Shown here: piece after piece, positions 39,629-49,634 of the stretch
How the letters are laid out: every line of letters starts with the position of its first letter
Position numbering within the stretch: position 1 is the stretch's first letter
Origin: Membranipora membranacea
Taxonomy: Eukaryota; Bryozoa; Gymnolaemata; Cheilostomatida; Membraniporidae
DNA length: 64,000 nucleotides
Reading direction: 5' to 3'
Assembly: GCA_914767715.1 (NCBI GenBank)
Contig: OU612065.1
Span: 32,986,001 to 33,050,000, forward strand
Position numbers and translations under genes: made by a program
The notes under the pieces: model-generated
The model's database searches: none
Seen by the model: the letters and a program-made list of their open reading frames with translations, nothing else
What the model was told of the DNA's origin: nothing

Positions 39629-39651
39629 ATTGCAGACTAAAATGCTGCAAT
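39629..39651. promoter_or_regulatory. Conserved dyad ATTGCAG-N9-CTGCAAT, copy A
   Basis: An inverted pair of ATTGCAG half sites upstream of the TATA box, shared with copies B, C and D. Degraded forms occur near copies E and F. The ATTGC/GCAAT halves resemble C/EBP-type half sites, but factor identity is a guess. Confidence 0.5.
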
Positions 39652-39879
39652 GATTTTTACTTTAATAAAAGTGAAAAACAAACTGTTGATGAGACCAATA
39701 ACAAATTTCAATTGCCTAGTGCTAAAAACAAAAGCCCTTACATTCCAATGATAAATTGTGAGGAAAGCAATAATGGGTTAAGTCTAAAAGGATATCCAAA
39801 ATTATGCCATGTAGTGTAATTTGGTTCATGGAAGTGATTGGGGAAACCATTAATTGTTGGTAAAGTTATGGTGAAATGG

Positions 39880-39899
39880 AACAAGACATACGTCCTGTT
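39880..39899. promoter_or_regulatory. Conserved dyad AACAAGAC/GTCCTGTT, copy A
   Basis: An imperfect inverted repeat about 400 bp upstream of the TATA box. Corresponding dyads of the form ACAGG-N-CCTGT exist upstream of every other family member, with different spacer sequences. Confidence 0.55.
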
Positions 39900-40042
39900 G
39901 CTACTTTATTGAAGAATACCAGCTCATATGCAAGTTTACTTGAAAATTATGGTAAAAAAAGAAAAAAATTGTAAGCTTGAATGATGCAGATTGGGCTGCA
40001 TAAAAATCATAAAGCTGAGCTTGATGCAATATTATGTCTGTT

Positions 40043-41020
40043 ATCAATCACGAAGTGATCTAGTGTCTCTAGTCCATTCTTCACAGACATAATCTGCAAA
40101 ACCTCAAGCCCCTGAAAGTTTTGCATACCTGAATCAGCTCAACTTTATAGCACAGATCATGAAAATAACATGTGTCCCAACAAACTTAGTCAATCCAATT
40201 GAAATGGTATCAAAGGCCATGACCTTCTACAATTTCGCACTGATGACTCTGTAGCTTAACTCAATCACCTCCTGCCACTGCTCCCCTCAGTTTTCAGTTT
40301 GCAAAGTTGGTTTGTAGAAAAAAAAAGGATTTTGCAATACCAGCACTTTTCACCTGATTCCTTGTATTGCCCATAATGCAAGGAACAATGGGCGACTTAC
40401 TGAGCCCAAAAATAAAAGTTTTATAATTTGAAGCTGCGTTTTCAATGCCCATGTATAAGGGACACTTTACCATTGGAAGCATACTAAAATATTCATATTT
40501 CTTTGCCAACTCGGTAGCAGCGCATTTTCTGGAGGTGGCATTCACCAATCAGGTGCATAATCCAGCAAGGAACACATTGGGATTGGGAAGGAGACAAAAA
40601 TTCTAGCACCTCAAACCTACAAACTAGCGATGTAATTCTTGCAATGTCATAACATACAAGGTTATGATTCTGAGATACGTGGTAACACTTTTGGTATAGT
40701 ATAGAAATTATTGATACAATGAACAATAAGAGCATGATATGATAGAATTGCAGAGGATATATCATAACATGCTCTAATTCTTCGTTGTATCAATAATTTC
40801 TACATTCTTACTCTGTGATATAATGGTGGTCTGAATGATGCACCGCAAGAAATATACTGCAAACACTGGGTCTGGCTTATCAAGCCTGGTATGTGTACCA
40901 CAGAACACTGAAGTGTGAGTTATTAGCAACATGTGTATTTCATGCCGGCCCATATTTATGTCAATTTAATTGGTCATCAGACACCAAGCAACATCACAAT
41001 AATATGCAGATCTTGTAAGC
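40043..41020. other. Spacer segment present only in palindrome 1
   Basis: This roughly 1-kb stretch, together with the innermost arm sequence from 39,926, is missing from the second unit, where CCAGCTCATTAG joins directly to CAAATTGATATC at 49,665. I see no convincing gene in it. Minus-strand open frames at 40,294-40,548 and 40,493-40,765 have no recognisable motif and overlap a hairpin. Confidence 0.55.
40702..40803. repeat. Hairpin with ~42-bp arms
   Basis: TAGAAATTATTGATACAAYG at 40,702 is the inverted counterpart of the sequence ending TTGTATCAATAATTTCTA at 40,803. The arms also share AGAGCATGWTATGAT, with a loop of about 17 bp. Likely a small foldback element or its remnant. Confidence 0.75.
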
Positions 41021-41025
41021 AGCGA

Positions 41026-41074
41026 ATTGATATCATCACCAAGTAAGGATAAATATCCTTACTCTGTGATATCA
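41026..41074. repeat. Short hairpin TGATATCA...AAGTAAGGATA
   Basis: TGATATCATCACCAAGTAAGG and its near reverse complement CCTTACTCTGTGATATCA face each other around ATAAATAT. A second half copy (CTTACTCTGTGATAT) lies at 40,808. The same hairpin occurs at 49,672-49,720, directly beside the deletion junction of the second unit. Confidence 0.75.
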
Positions 41075-41083
41075 TTGAATGAA

Positions 41084-42480
41084 GTCGAAAAGTGGGACAC
41101 AGAAGCACTGAAATATTACTGAAGGCATCATGGTCTAAATGCTCTGTAACAAGAAAAGAACTGACCTAGCCTGACAAAAGGTACCAGAAAATATCAGAAC
41201 AAGGGACTATATGACATAATTCAAGATTGAAGGTTCAGTTCCAGATCCTAATTGATAGCCAAAGATGATGCCATGACAAAATGGCCACCCATCTCATACC
41301 TTGAGATACATAAATTTATCGCCAAACTGGGACATTCTCTCTCTGACCGTGCCTTAACAAGAGGTTTTTTAACGACACTATCAGCAAAGAAAGCAGATCT
41401 TGCTATCTAAAAGCAAAATGTACTCCAAGTAATTGCCTGAGAGATGAGCCACATTCAATGCAAACATAAAATTAGTGCATATCAAACAAATTTGAAGAGA
41501 TTGAATACAATATCATGATCAATTTTTCGCTTTCATTGATGTCAATAAATTAATCTAATGTTTGAATTTCAAGTAAGAGGATAACCGCCTCAACAAAAAA
41601 CAATCGTCAAATGACAATGCTATCCCTGATTCCCAGCTGTGGATACAGTGACAACACTTTTTCTGGTACAGCTGAGAGCAAGCGAGCCGATTTTCCCACC
41701 AGCTAATAAATATCAGGTTGTGACAAATTTTCATTTCCTGGTCAAGATGTAGCAAGGATTTTTTTTTGTCTGAAGCGGTTAGCAATAATTTTCATGAATG
41801 ACCAGACAGATACACAGTGTGAGTTTATCAAGGTTTACATAACAGAGCTGTAACATGATGTAACAAGTCATAAGGGATAACAACAAATTGAATGCCAGTA
41901 CCATAATCCTAACAACAATTTATAATCTTTGCCCTGATTGACAATTGACAATGTGGTAACAGGTCAATTTCAGGACTGCCACCAAACTCTACAAGAACCT
42001 GATAAAATAATTATTGATCAGGAATCTACAGCATTGCTGTTGCTCAATAAGTGGCCGAACTTGGTAAGAAAGTTGATGTTATGAAACACTGTCAAAGAAT
42101 CCAATCTATAGCACAACTCATGCAGAAAGTGAACCTAACCGCTGGAGAAATATATGATGTTCAGTGTAACACTATGGACCAGAGTAATAGTTGCTTTTGG
42201 AAAACTGCACGGATAGGCAGAATTACTGCATCAAATTTCACACTAAGGTAAACACCATGAGGAAAAAAACCGGACACTGACTTCATCAATTCCCTCACAT
42301 GGGCATCTGGACCGAATTAAGCATGGGATAGAGTCTGAGGAGAAGGCTAGGGAGGGTTTATGCCATTGGCTTCTGGAACCTGTAGTCCTGCAAGCCCACA
42401 TTTTGCCGATGTCAAGTATCTAACACCCAAAACCTATGCTGGAGAATTCGCTCAACCATTTGTCAGATGCAGCAAACGAT
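41084..42480 (+). pseudogene. Decayed SAP/YqaJ-domain coding region, unit 1
   Basis: Three coding-like islands lie in order on the plus strand. Near 41,084 the frame reads EKWDTEALKYY, stop, RHHGLN, matching the pattern of a SAP DNA-binding helix pair (W..E.LK.YL..HGL). At 41,273-41,410 an open stretch reads MTKWPPISYLEIHKFIAKLG, similar to the segment that follows the SAP domain in animal SAP-SWIM-YqaJ proteins. At 42,051-42,251 it reads CFWKTARIGRITASNF, the hallmark start of YqaJ/lambda-exonuclease-like nuclease domains. In another frame at 42,325 comes GIESEEKAREGL, the next YqaJ motif. Stops and frame changes separate the islands, so it is dead. Such genes occur as host multigene families and in some DNA transposons; I cannot tell which this was. 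Confidence 0.6.
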
Positions 42481-43512
42481 TAACCGTACAAGAAAATTAG
42501 AGGGATACACCCACACAGTCAAAATCTTCGACAACGGGGATAACAAATTTTATTTCCGAAAAGTGTGGCAGTACAAAACTAAAGGTCAATCACAATATAT
42601 CATATGAAGACACAGTGCAGTGAATAACTTGTTAATATTCAACCAACACATTTCTGTACCAGACCCTGGGCCGAAACCATAAAAATTGATAACCAATCAT
42701 AAGCTGGATTAGAAACCCCATAAAAATATGACACTTGGCAAAACTAATTACCTTTGCCCCTAATATTGGTGATTGGTTTCAAAAAGTGGAGAAAAACAAT
42801 GAGATTGCAAAAGTCAAAAGCTAAGACTAAGGGTGAGGCCTAGGTCACCAGACATCATAGCACATTTTTAATTACTGATTATATTTTTATGGTCATAAGT
42901 TCAATTGTCATCCACATGTTGTCAATTTGAATAGCTGTGGTGATCTGTTTTGGCATGATTATTATAGGCTTGATCTGCTTGTCGTGAGAGCTTTGCTGCT
43001 TGTTAGCTGACTTCGAATTGATGATAGGAGAACCAAGGACTTTAGAGTTATAGATATGAAATCGAATCAGGGCGATAGTGTAGTAGAGTATGCATTGAGA
43101 TTTAACCCAGCATATTGTACAGACAGGAAATCACCATTAACCCCACATAATCTGTAAAACAAAACAAAGCAAAGTTAGCTTAAATTCAATTATTACTAAG
43201 CGCTTAAACTAAGACTCAACAGAAACATACTTAAACATTTCAGTGTAAAAGGGTTAAAGCTCAAACATCATAGATTATCATTATTGAAATTTATATATAT
43301 AGTGATGGTGATGGAAAATAGTAATATTGTAGTAAATAGAAGGAATAATACACTGAGACAAATTGAAATATAACAAAATATAATCACAGGGCCATGCGAA
43401 ATCTAGGCACGTGAAACAACCCGTGAAGAATCACAGAACGGGAAAACAACAGAAGTCACAAAAACATCTTCAAAATAACCACAGAGTCACGGGATCTTTG
43501 GGCACGTGAATC

Positions 43513-43735
43513 AACCCTGGAAAGATTGTGGAATTAGAAAACCAATATATTGCACCATAGAAAACAAGTGCAGTTGACACCATAAGCTATTTGAAAATCA
43601 CGAGCAATAGAAGTCACAAAAGATCTTCAAAACAACCCTGGTAAGATTGCAAAACCGGAAAGCGAACAGATTACACCATGGATAAACCGGTGCACTTGAC
43701 ACCATGAATTATCTAAAAATGACCAAAACAAAGAT
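43513..43735. repeat. Degenerate ~90-120-bp tandem repeat in the spacer
   Basis: Two diverged units start with CAACCCTGG(A/T)AAGATTG and continue through a TACACCAT or TGCACCATA block, a GTGCA(G/C)TTGACACCAT block and an ATCTAAAAAT-like end. A weaker third unit with GCACGTGAAACAACCC lies upstream at 43,410. The same arrangement is in unit 2 at about 52,170-52,390. The rest of 42,480-44,200 shows nothing else I can support. Confidence 0.55.
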
Positions 43736-44214
43736 AAGGGAAGGTCAAGCAAAGGACAGACTAACCATGTTTTGACAGCTAGATAATTAAGATTGACAAA
43801 ACACGCGAATCAAAAGAGGGTAATGACGAAATTGAGGCTAAAACCAATAACAAGGTTAACACCTTTACGCCTGTAAATGCAAACGTTGCACAATAACAGG
43901 ACAGCAAATCAGCACTATAAAGCCTGATTGACACTTGTAAAATTCAGTCAGCGCCAGGGAGCGGGTTCATGACATATAACAGTATACATATAATCAGAGA
44001 ATTATCTGATTCAGTCAGCCAAAGGAAGCACTTCCAAAGAGAGAAAAATTGTCTAAAATCATTTAGACACATTCAGCTATAACAGAGCTTCGACGTACAC
44101 AGAGAGTTACAAATACCGCATTTCAGCGAGGAGCCAAGTCTAAGACAGTTAGACACACATAATAAGAACTAGAATGTGACAATACTTTTCTCATCGCTGA
44201 TACATAAACTTTCC

Positions 44215-44470
44215 AACAGGACATGCTATCCTGTTCCATTACCAACTACACTGTAACATCATATTAATGGTTTCCCTCATAACTTCCATTAAACAAAACA
44301 TATGAAATGGCATTAATTTCTATATCCTTTTTACCTTTAAGGCATAAGCTTCTGTTTAGTTAGCATCAGGCAAATTGATCAGTTTCTCCGGCTCATCAGC
44401 ATTTTTTGGTTAAACTTTATTACAGCAAAGGAATTGCGGCATTTTTGGTCTGCAATATTGATAACCGATA
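44215..44470 (+). repeat. Distal duplicate of the copy B upstream region
   Basis: This stretch repeats, in diverged form, the upstream block at 44,606-44,890. The shared order is the AACAGG dyad, CATTACCAAC, TTAATGGTTTCC, ATATCCTTTT, GTTTTAGCA-like sequence and the GGTCTGCAAT dyad. Copy D has the same two blocks (52,877 and 53,268). The dyad here is perfect over seven bases: AACAGGA-N7-TCCTGTT. Confidence 0.65.
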
Positions 44471-44605
44471 TAATTATGCATCAAGCTCAGCTTTATGATT
44501 TTTATATACCCAAATGTGCGTCATTCAAGCTTACCGTTTTTTTCTTTTTTCACCATACTTTTCAAGTAAACTTGCATATGAGCTGGTATTCTTCGGTAAA
44601 GTAGC

Positions 44606-44625
44606 AACAGGACTTATGTCTTGTT
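44606..44625. promoter_or_regulatory. Conserved dyad AACAGGAC/GTCTTGTT, copy B
   Basis: Inverted repeat about 426 bp upstream of the copy B TATA box, orthologous to 39,880-39,899. Confidence 0.55.
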
Positions 44626-44853
44626 CCATTTCACCATAACTTTACCAACAATTAATGGTTTCCCCAATCACTTCCATGAAACTAATTATGCTAAGTGGCA
44701 TAATTTTGCATATCCTTTTAGTCTTAACCCATTATTGCTTCCCTCACAATTTATCAATGGAATGTAAGGGCTTTTGTTTTAAGCACTAGGGAATTGAAAT
44801 GTGTTATTGGTCTCATCAACAGTTTGTTTTTCACTTTTATTAAAGTAAAAATC

Positions 44854-44876
44854 ATTGCAGCATTTTAGTCTGCAAT
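44854..44876. promoter_or_regulatory. Conserved dyad ATTGCAG-N9-CTGCAAT, copy B
   Basis: Perfect 7-bp inverted half sites, about 155 bp upstream of the TATA box. A related pair (ATTGCGG/CTGCAAT) lies in the distal duplicate near 44,435-44,458. Confidence 0.5.
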
Positions 44877-45031
44877 AATCATATCAACCATTACAGTCAA
44901 TAGCAATAAGATAATATGGCATGATAAATTTTCCAAAAAAATGGGAAACAACTATTTTAATATGATCACATATTTCGGGATATAGAATACTTCCAGTTGG
45001 TTTGGCATCTAGTTGTAATGAAAATATTCCA

Positions 45032-45108
45032 TATATAAAGAAGCTTCAACTAACAGCAATCACTCAGTTCTCCACACTCATATCAAATCACAGAATTCCG
45101 AGCTAGCT
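45032..45108 (+). promoter_or_regulatory. TATA box and untranslated exon 1 of copy B
   Basis: TATATAAA at 45,032-45,039 is followed by GAAGCTTCAAC. Exon 1 probably begins near 45,062 and ends at 45,108 before a strong donor, AGCTAGCT|GTAAGTATT. The start is inferred from TATA spacing. Confidence 0.65.
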
Positions 45109-45325
45109 GTAAGTATTTCTTTCAAACTGTGAACCTGCATATCTCATATCTGGAAGCTGGCATATAAATCAACTTGAGTCTTGTGATTTGAAATTACAGA
45201 GTGGGTCATCAATTATTGTCTACACCTCATGTATTGTATAGAAATGTGGAACATATTTTTTTTTAGGGTTAGGCTGTTACAGACATCATTTTGAATCGTT
45301 TCATTCTCTCTCCAGATAAAACATA

Positions 45326-45743
45326 ATGAAGGTATTTGTACTGATCTCAATGCTTGTCGCTTCAATTGGTAAGTTTAAAAATTTCAAATATCAATAAACC
45401 ATGTATAAGATATAAGATCCCCCATGCTGATCACTGGTCTTTGTCCGATTTAAGATTTTTTTCTACGTAGAAAAAACCACTTATCAAATATTTATTCTCA
45501 TCTGCATTCCAACTTTGACTCAGACTAAAGCTGAAGCTTTTACAATACATGATACTTAGCCTGTTCCCTCGCCCCCCCCCCCCCCCTTCTGTATGTCATG
45601 AAAGAAGGCGAGAGTGAGCTCATATTAGATATATGTTTTCATCTATCTTTACAGCTGTCTCACAGACAGAAGGTGGAGTTGCAGAAGCAATTTATAAAGC
45701 GGGGGTGAAAAGTGGAGCTGCACTCGATAACTTTTTTGGCTAA
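45326..45743 (+). CDS. Small secreted peptide precursor, copy B (spliced)
   Basis: Exon 2 (45,316-45,368) follows acceptor CTCTCTCCAG. The ATG at 45,326 gives MKVFVLISMLVASI and the exon ends in phase 1 at GTAAG. Intron 2 carries a 15-C tract. Exon 3 starts at 45,655 after CTATCTTTACAG, and coding ends at TAA 45,741-45,743, making 43 codons. Exon 3 encodes AVSQTEGG, then VAEAIYKAGVKSGAALDNFFG. The hydrophobic N-terminus looks like a signal peptide, with possible cleavage after SIA or after the TEG/TEA position. The final Gly before the stop would allow C-terminal amidation. Exon 3 ends at 45,761 before GTAATAAC, and untranslated exon 4 begins at 46,013 after TTCTTCATTTTTCAG. This copy has TEGG where C and D have TEAG. 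The family is unrecognised; a defence or effector peptide is a guess. Confidence 0.68.
45572..45586. repeat. Poly(C) tract in intron 2 of copy B
   Basis: Fifteen consecutive C on the gene-sense strand, about 70 bp before exon 3. Confidence 0.95.
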
Positions 45744-46012
45744 CTTGGTGAAACGAAACAGGTAATAACTGGAAAAGTAACAAAAATACTTTTAATTGAT
45801 CATTTTGTGAAATTTTAGTCTGAACGACCATACACCTGATTTTAATGAACAGGACCGGTTAAACTGGTTTGAAGTCATCAATCTACAAATCAGAATGATT
45901 CCATCGAATGACCTGTGGCATGTATCTTTCGGATACTTACTACAATGTGATCACCAAACCAATGATTACATTAATTTCTATTCAGTTTTCTTCATTTTTC
46001 AGGATTCAAAGC

Positions 46013-46688
46013 AATATGTAAACCACGATGAGAAGTATACCATGAGTTTAGTATCACCGCATTGTTTTTTGTCTGAAACATTAAAATACATTGTATTGTA
46101 CAAAACCTCTATATATTTTTTCTTCCAAATATATAAAATATTGACTTACAACGATGAAATTTCCCATCTATCAGTTGAGAGCAAAGAATAATATTTGTTG
46201 TTTTATAGTTAACTTGTGTAGTCTGAGTGTCTAAATTTTGCATACACCTCTTGTATATATTGAAAGGAATATTTTTGTATATACAAAATTGTCAGAGAGG
46301 TACAAAATATTGAGTTGTCTACCCCGTCACCTGGAATTGTTGCTGGTCACTTTCGACATTAATATAATTCTGATTTACGACATTAGAAACACAATTTTCT
46401 ACAGTGAATTTTAATGTTCACGGAAAAGTAGAAGGTGTCGTACCATTATGGAATTGAAATGAGATGTTTTCCAGGACACGAATAAGTCTTATCGTTTCAG
46501 GTTCCAAGATAAATTATGCAACATCTCTTAGAATGCCTGATACCAACATAATCAAATATTAAGAGTTACTTTTACAAAATGCAATCAGTAAATTTGCTTG
46601 ACGACTTACCAATAGAAGGTTTATATATGTGGTTTTATAATTTTCACCAGTATGAATAATTGTTTTTGTCAACAATTTAGGTCAATTA
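46013..46688 (+). other. Untranslated exon 4 and 3-prime flank of copy B
   Basis: Exon 4 starts at 46,013 with GATTCAAAGCAATATGTAAA. Comparison with copy F, which has AATAAA in its equivalent segment, puts the likely 3-prime end near 46,120-46,150, where this copy has AATATAAAATA. An 86-codon frame that is open here in copies A, C and D is closed in copy B, which argues against it being a gene. Confidence 0.5.
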
Positions 46689-47164
46689 TGAATCTAAAAT
46701 ATTAGCTCCCTGTGACAACGCGTTTTCTATCTAGGTATTTTGCAAGAAATGGCCAAAAATTGATAGGTACGGTCCTCGGGAAATTAGCCAATAATTGAGC
46801 AGAACTCTTTTCTAGCTTAGAAACGCATGAAACTCTGTTTTGAGGTTCGCAATGACGTCCCTATATCTCATCTAAAATATTAGCTCCCTGTGACGATGCG
46901 TTTTCTATCTAGGTATTTTGCAAGAAATCGACAAAAATCGACAGGTACGGTCCTGGGGAAATTAGCCAATAATGGACACAACTCTTTACTAGCTTAGAAA
47001 CACTTGAAACTCTGTTTTGAGGTTTGCAATGACGTCCCTATATCTTATCTAAAACATTAGCTCCCTGTGACGATGCGTTTTCTATTTAGGTATTTTGCAA
47101 GAAATCGACTAAAATCGACAGGTACAGTCCTGGGGAAATTCGCCAATAATTGGGCAGAATTCTT
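46689..47164. repeat. Satellite patch between the two palindromes
   Basis: About 2.7 monomers of the same satellite as the main array, in the same orientation, with GACAAAAATCGACAGG and GGCCAAAAATTGATAGG variants. The left junction is ATTATGA|ATCTAAAAT. The right end, GGGCAGAATTCTTTTA, meets TGATCCTTTTTTTGATATC, the same monomer position and flank as the end of the main array at 37,372. Confidence 0.93.
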
Positions 47165-47167
47165 TTA

Positions 47168-48255
47168 TGATCCTTTTTTTGATATCAACATGAGGTACAA
47201 ATTGCACAACTATAGTCAGTTTCCATTTCCATAGATCTTTTAGTTGTCAGGAAACATTGTGCAAAAGTCGTTGACTAAATCATCAAGTTATGCTGACACG
47301 TTCGGCCATCGTCGTTCCATAAAGTGAAAGAGATGAAATTTACTGAGATTATACAGTACCTTACCAAAATGTACATCAAATATGAGGAGAAGACAGGCTA
47401 CACAAACTATAGATACATTTTAGCCAAAAACACAATTAATTTGTTCAATGTAAAGGCTTGCATTACTGCTGCAGGACTAACTACAAGACGTTAATTTGAT
47501 CTGTGTTTGGTCAGTAAAACCTTGCAGCCTTTATTTATCAGAATGATAATAATATTCCCATTCGAGTCATAATTGACCTAAATTGTTAACAAAAGCAATT
47601 ATTCATACTGGTGAAAATTATAAAACCACATATATGAACCTCCTATTGGTAAGTCGTCAAGTAAATTTACTGATTGCATTTTGTAAAAGTAACTCTTAAT
47701 ATTTGATAATGTTGGTATCAGGCATTCTAAGAGAGGTTGCATAATTTATCTTGGAACCTGAAACGATAAGACGAATTCGTGTCCTGGAAAACATCTCATT
47801 TCAATTTCATAATGGTACGACACCTTCTACTTTTCTGTGTACATTAGAATTCACTGTAGAAGATTGTGTTTCTAATGTCGTAAATCAGAATTATGTTAAT
47901 GTCGGAAGTGACCAGCAACAATTCCAGGTGACGGGGTAGACAACTCAATATTTTGTACCTCTCTGACAATTTTGTATATACAAAAATATTCCTTTCAATA
48001 TATACAAGAGGTGTACGCAAAATATAGACACTCAGACTACACAAGTTAACTATAAAACAACAAATATTATTCTTTGCTCTCAACTGATAAATGGGAAATT
48101 TCATCGTTGTAAGTCAATATTTTATATATTTGGAAGAAAAAATATATCAAGGTTATGTACAATACAATGTATTCTAATGTTTCAGACAATAAACAATGCT
48201 GTGATACTAAACCCATGGTATACTTCTCATCGTGGTTTACATATTGCATTGCACC
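47168..48255 (-). other. 3-prime exon and flank of copy C
   Basis: On the minus strand exon 4 starts at 48,255 after TTCTTCATTTTTCAG. It lacks the 113-bp duplication seen in copy A. Short overlapping frames on both strands here repeat those near copies A and D and are not supported as genes. Confidence 0.55.
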
Positions 48256-48514
48256 CTGAAAAATGAAGAAAACTGAATAGAAATTCCAATAATCATTGGT
48301 TTGGTGATCATATTGTAGTAAGTACCCGAAAGATACATGCCACAGGTCATTTGATGGAATAATTCTGATTTGTAGATTGATGACTTCAAACCAGCTTAAC
48401 CTGTCCTGTTCATTAAAATCAGGTGTATGGTCGTTCAGACTAAAATTTCACAAAATGATCATATCAAAATATTTTTGTTACTTTTCCAGTTATTACCTGT
48501 TTCGTTTCACCAAG

Positions 48515-48922
48515 TTAGCCAAAAAAGTTATCGAGTGCAGCTCCACTTTTCACCCCCGCTTTATAAATTGCAGAAGCAACTCCAGCTTCTGTCTGTGAGA
48601 CAGCTGTAAAGATAGATGAGAACATATATCTAATATGAGCTCAATCTCGCCTTATTTCATGGCATACAGTAGGGGGGGGGGGGGGGGAGGGAACAGGCTA
48701 AGTATCATGTATTGTAAAAGCTTCAGCTTTAGTCTGAGTCAAAGCTGGAATGCAGATGAGAATAAATATTTGATAAGTGGTTTCCTTGTAGAAAAAAATC
48801 TTAAATCGGACAAAAGACCATGGGAGATCTTATATCTTATACATGGTTTATTGATATTTGAACTTTTTAAACTTACCAATTGAAGCGATAAGCATTGAGA
48901 TCAGTACAAATACCTTTGTCAT
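48515..48922 (-). CDS. Small secreted peptide precursor, copy C (spliced)
   Basis: Exon 2 is 48,877-48,932, with ATG at 48,922 and a GTAAG donor. One codon has been inserted after the start, giving MTKVFVLISMLIASI. Exon 3 runs from 48,603 (after CTTTACAG) to the stop at 48,515-48,517, with donor CAG|GTAATA at 48,497. The product has 44 codons. The mature region reads VSQTEAGVASAIYKAG, then VKSGAALDNFFG, keeping the Ser that the older copy F also has where B and D have Glu. Splice sites and frame are intact, but the TATA box is damaged (see 49,210). It converges on copy B across the satellite patch and diverges from copy D. Confidence 0.66.
48672..48687. repeat. Poly(G) tract in intron 2 of copy C
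   Basis: Sixteen consecutive G on the plus strand (poly(C) in gene sense), homologous to the tracts in A, B and D. Confidence 0.95.
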
Positions 48923-49139
48923 TATGTTTTATCTGGAGAGAGAATGAAACAATTCAAAATGATGTCTGTAACAGCCTCACCCTAAAACAAAATATGTACC
49001 ACATTTCTTTGCAATACATGAGGTGTAGACAATAATTTATGACCCACTCTGTAATTTCAAATCACAAGAATCAAGTTGAATTCAATGCCAGCTTCCAGAT
49101 ATGAGATATTCAGGTTTACTGTTTGAAAGAAATACTTAC

Positions 49140-49220
49140 AGCTAGCTCGGAATTCTGTTAATTGATATGTGTGTGGAGAACTGAGTGATTTCTTATTAGT
49201 TGAAGCTTCTTTATGGAATA
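49140..49220 (-). promoter_or_regulatory. Exon 1 and damaged TATA box of copy C
   Basis: The donor CTAGCT|GTAAGTATT is intact at 49,140. Upstream, copies A, B and D read CCATATATAAAG, but here the sequence is CCATAAAG near 49,208-49,215: four bases are missing and TATATAAA has become CATAAA. Transcription may be weaker or start elsewhere. Confidence 0.65.
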
Positions 49221-49363
49221 TTTTCATTAGAACTGCCAAACCAACTGAAAGTATTCTATATTCCGAAATATGTGATCAAATAAAATAGTTGTTTCCCATT
49301 TTTTTTGAAAAATTATCATGCCATATTATCTTATTGCTATTGACTGTAATGGTTGGTATGATT

Positions 49364-49386
49364 ATTGCAGGCTAAAATGCTGCAAT
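49364..49386. promoter_or_regulatory. Conserved dyad ATTGCAG-N9-CTGCAAT, copy C
   Basis: Same inverted half sites and spacing as in copy A. Confidence 0.5.
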
Positions 49387-49614
49387 GATTTTTACTTTAA
49401 TAAAAGTGAAAAACAAACTGTTGACGAGACCAATAACAAATTCCAATTGCCTAGTGCTAAAAACAAAAGCCCTTACATTCCAATGATAAATTGTGAGGAA
49501 AGCAATAATGGGCTAAGACTAAAAGGATATCCAAAATTATGCCACATAGTATAATTTGTTTCATGGAAGTGATTGGGGAAACCATTAATTGTTGGAAAAG
49601 TTATGGTGAAATGG

Positions 49615-49634
49615 AACAAGACATAAGTCCTGTT
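49615..49634. promoter_or_regulatory. Conserved dyad AACAAGAC/GTCCTGTT, copy C
   Basis: Orthologous to 39,880-39,899; the spacer reads ATAA here. Confidence 0.5.

Larger units (their letters stand above)
37384..40042 (-). repeat. Palindrome 1, left arm (contains gene copy A)
   Basis: Reverse-complement matches the right arm at 44,457-46,689 across promoter, exons, introns and 3-prime flank. The outer 390 bp, nearest the satellite, have no counterpart in that arm because it ends at a satellite junction at 46,689. They do match the outer flank of copy D at 55,381-55,772. The inner end is marked by the GCATCAAGCTCAGCTTTATG block present in both arms. Confidence 0.88.
44457..46689 (+). repeat. 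Palindrome 1, right arm (contains gene copy B)
   Basis: Inverted copy of 37,384-40,042. It starts inside with the GCATCAAGCTCAGCTTTATG block and ends where TAGGTCAATTATGA is abruptly followed by satellite ATCTAAAATATTAGC. The equivalent arm of unit 2 continues past this point, so the outer ~390 bp are missing here. Confidence 0.88.

Noticed and set aside
39553-39819. Cys-containing frame upstream of copies A and C (DCNGWYDYCRLKCC), looking like a disulfide-rich peptide
   Set aside because: The matching region in B and D has a TGA at the Trp, and E and F also have TGA followed by an indel. The stretch overlaps the conserved promoter dyad, so it is regulatory DNA with a chance frame.
41555-41785. 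76-codon minus-strand frame (also at 50,199-50,429)
   Set aside because: It lies antisense within the decayed SAP/YqaJ region and has no recognisable motif. Its presence in both units follows from duplication.
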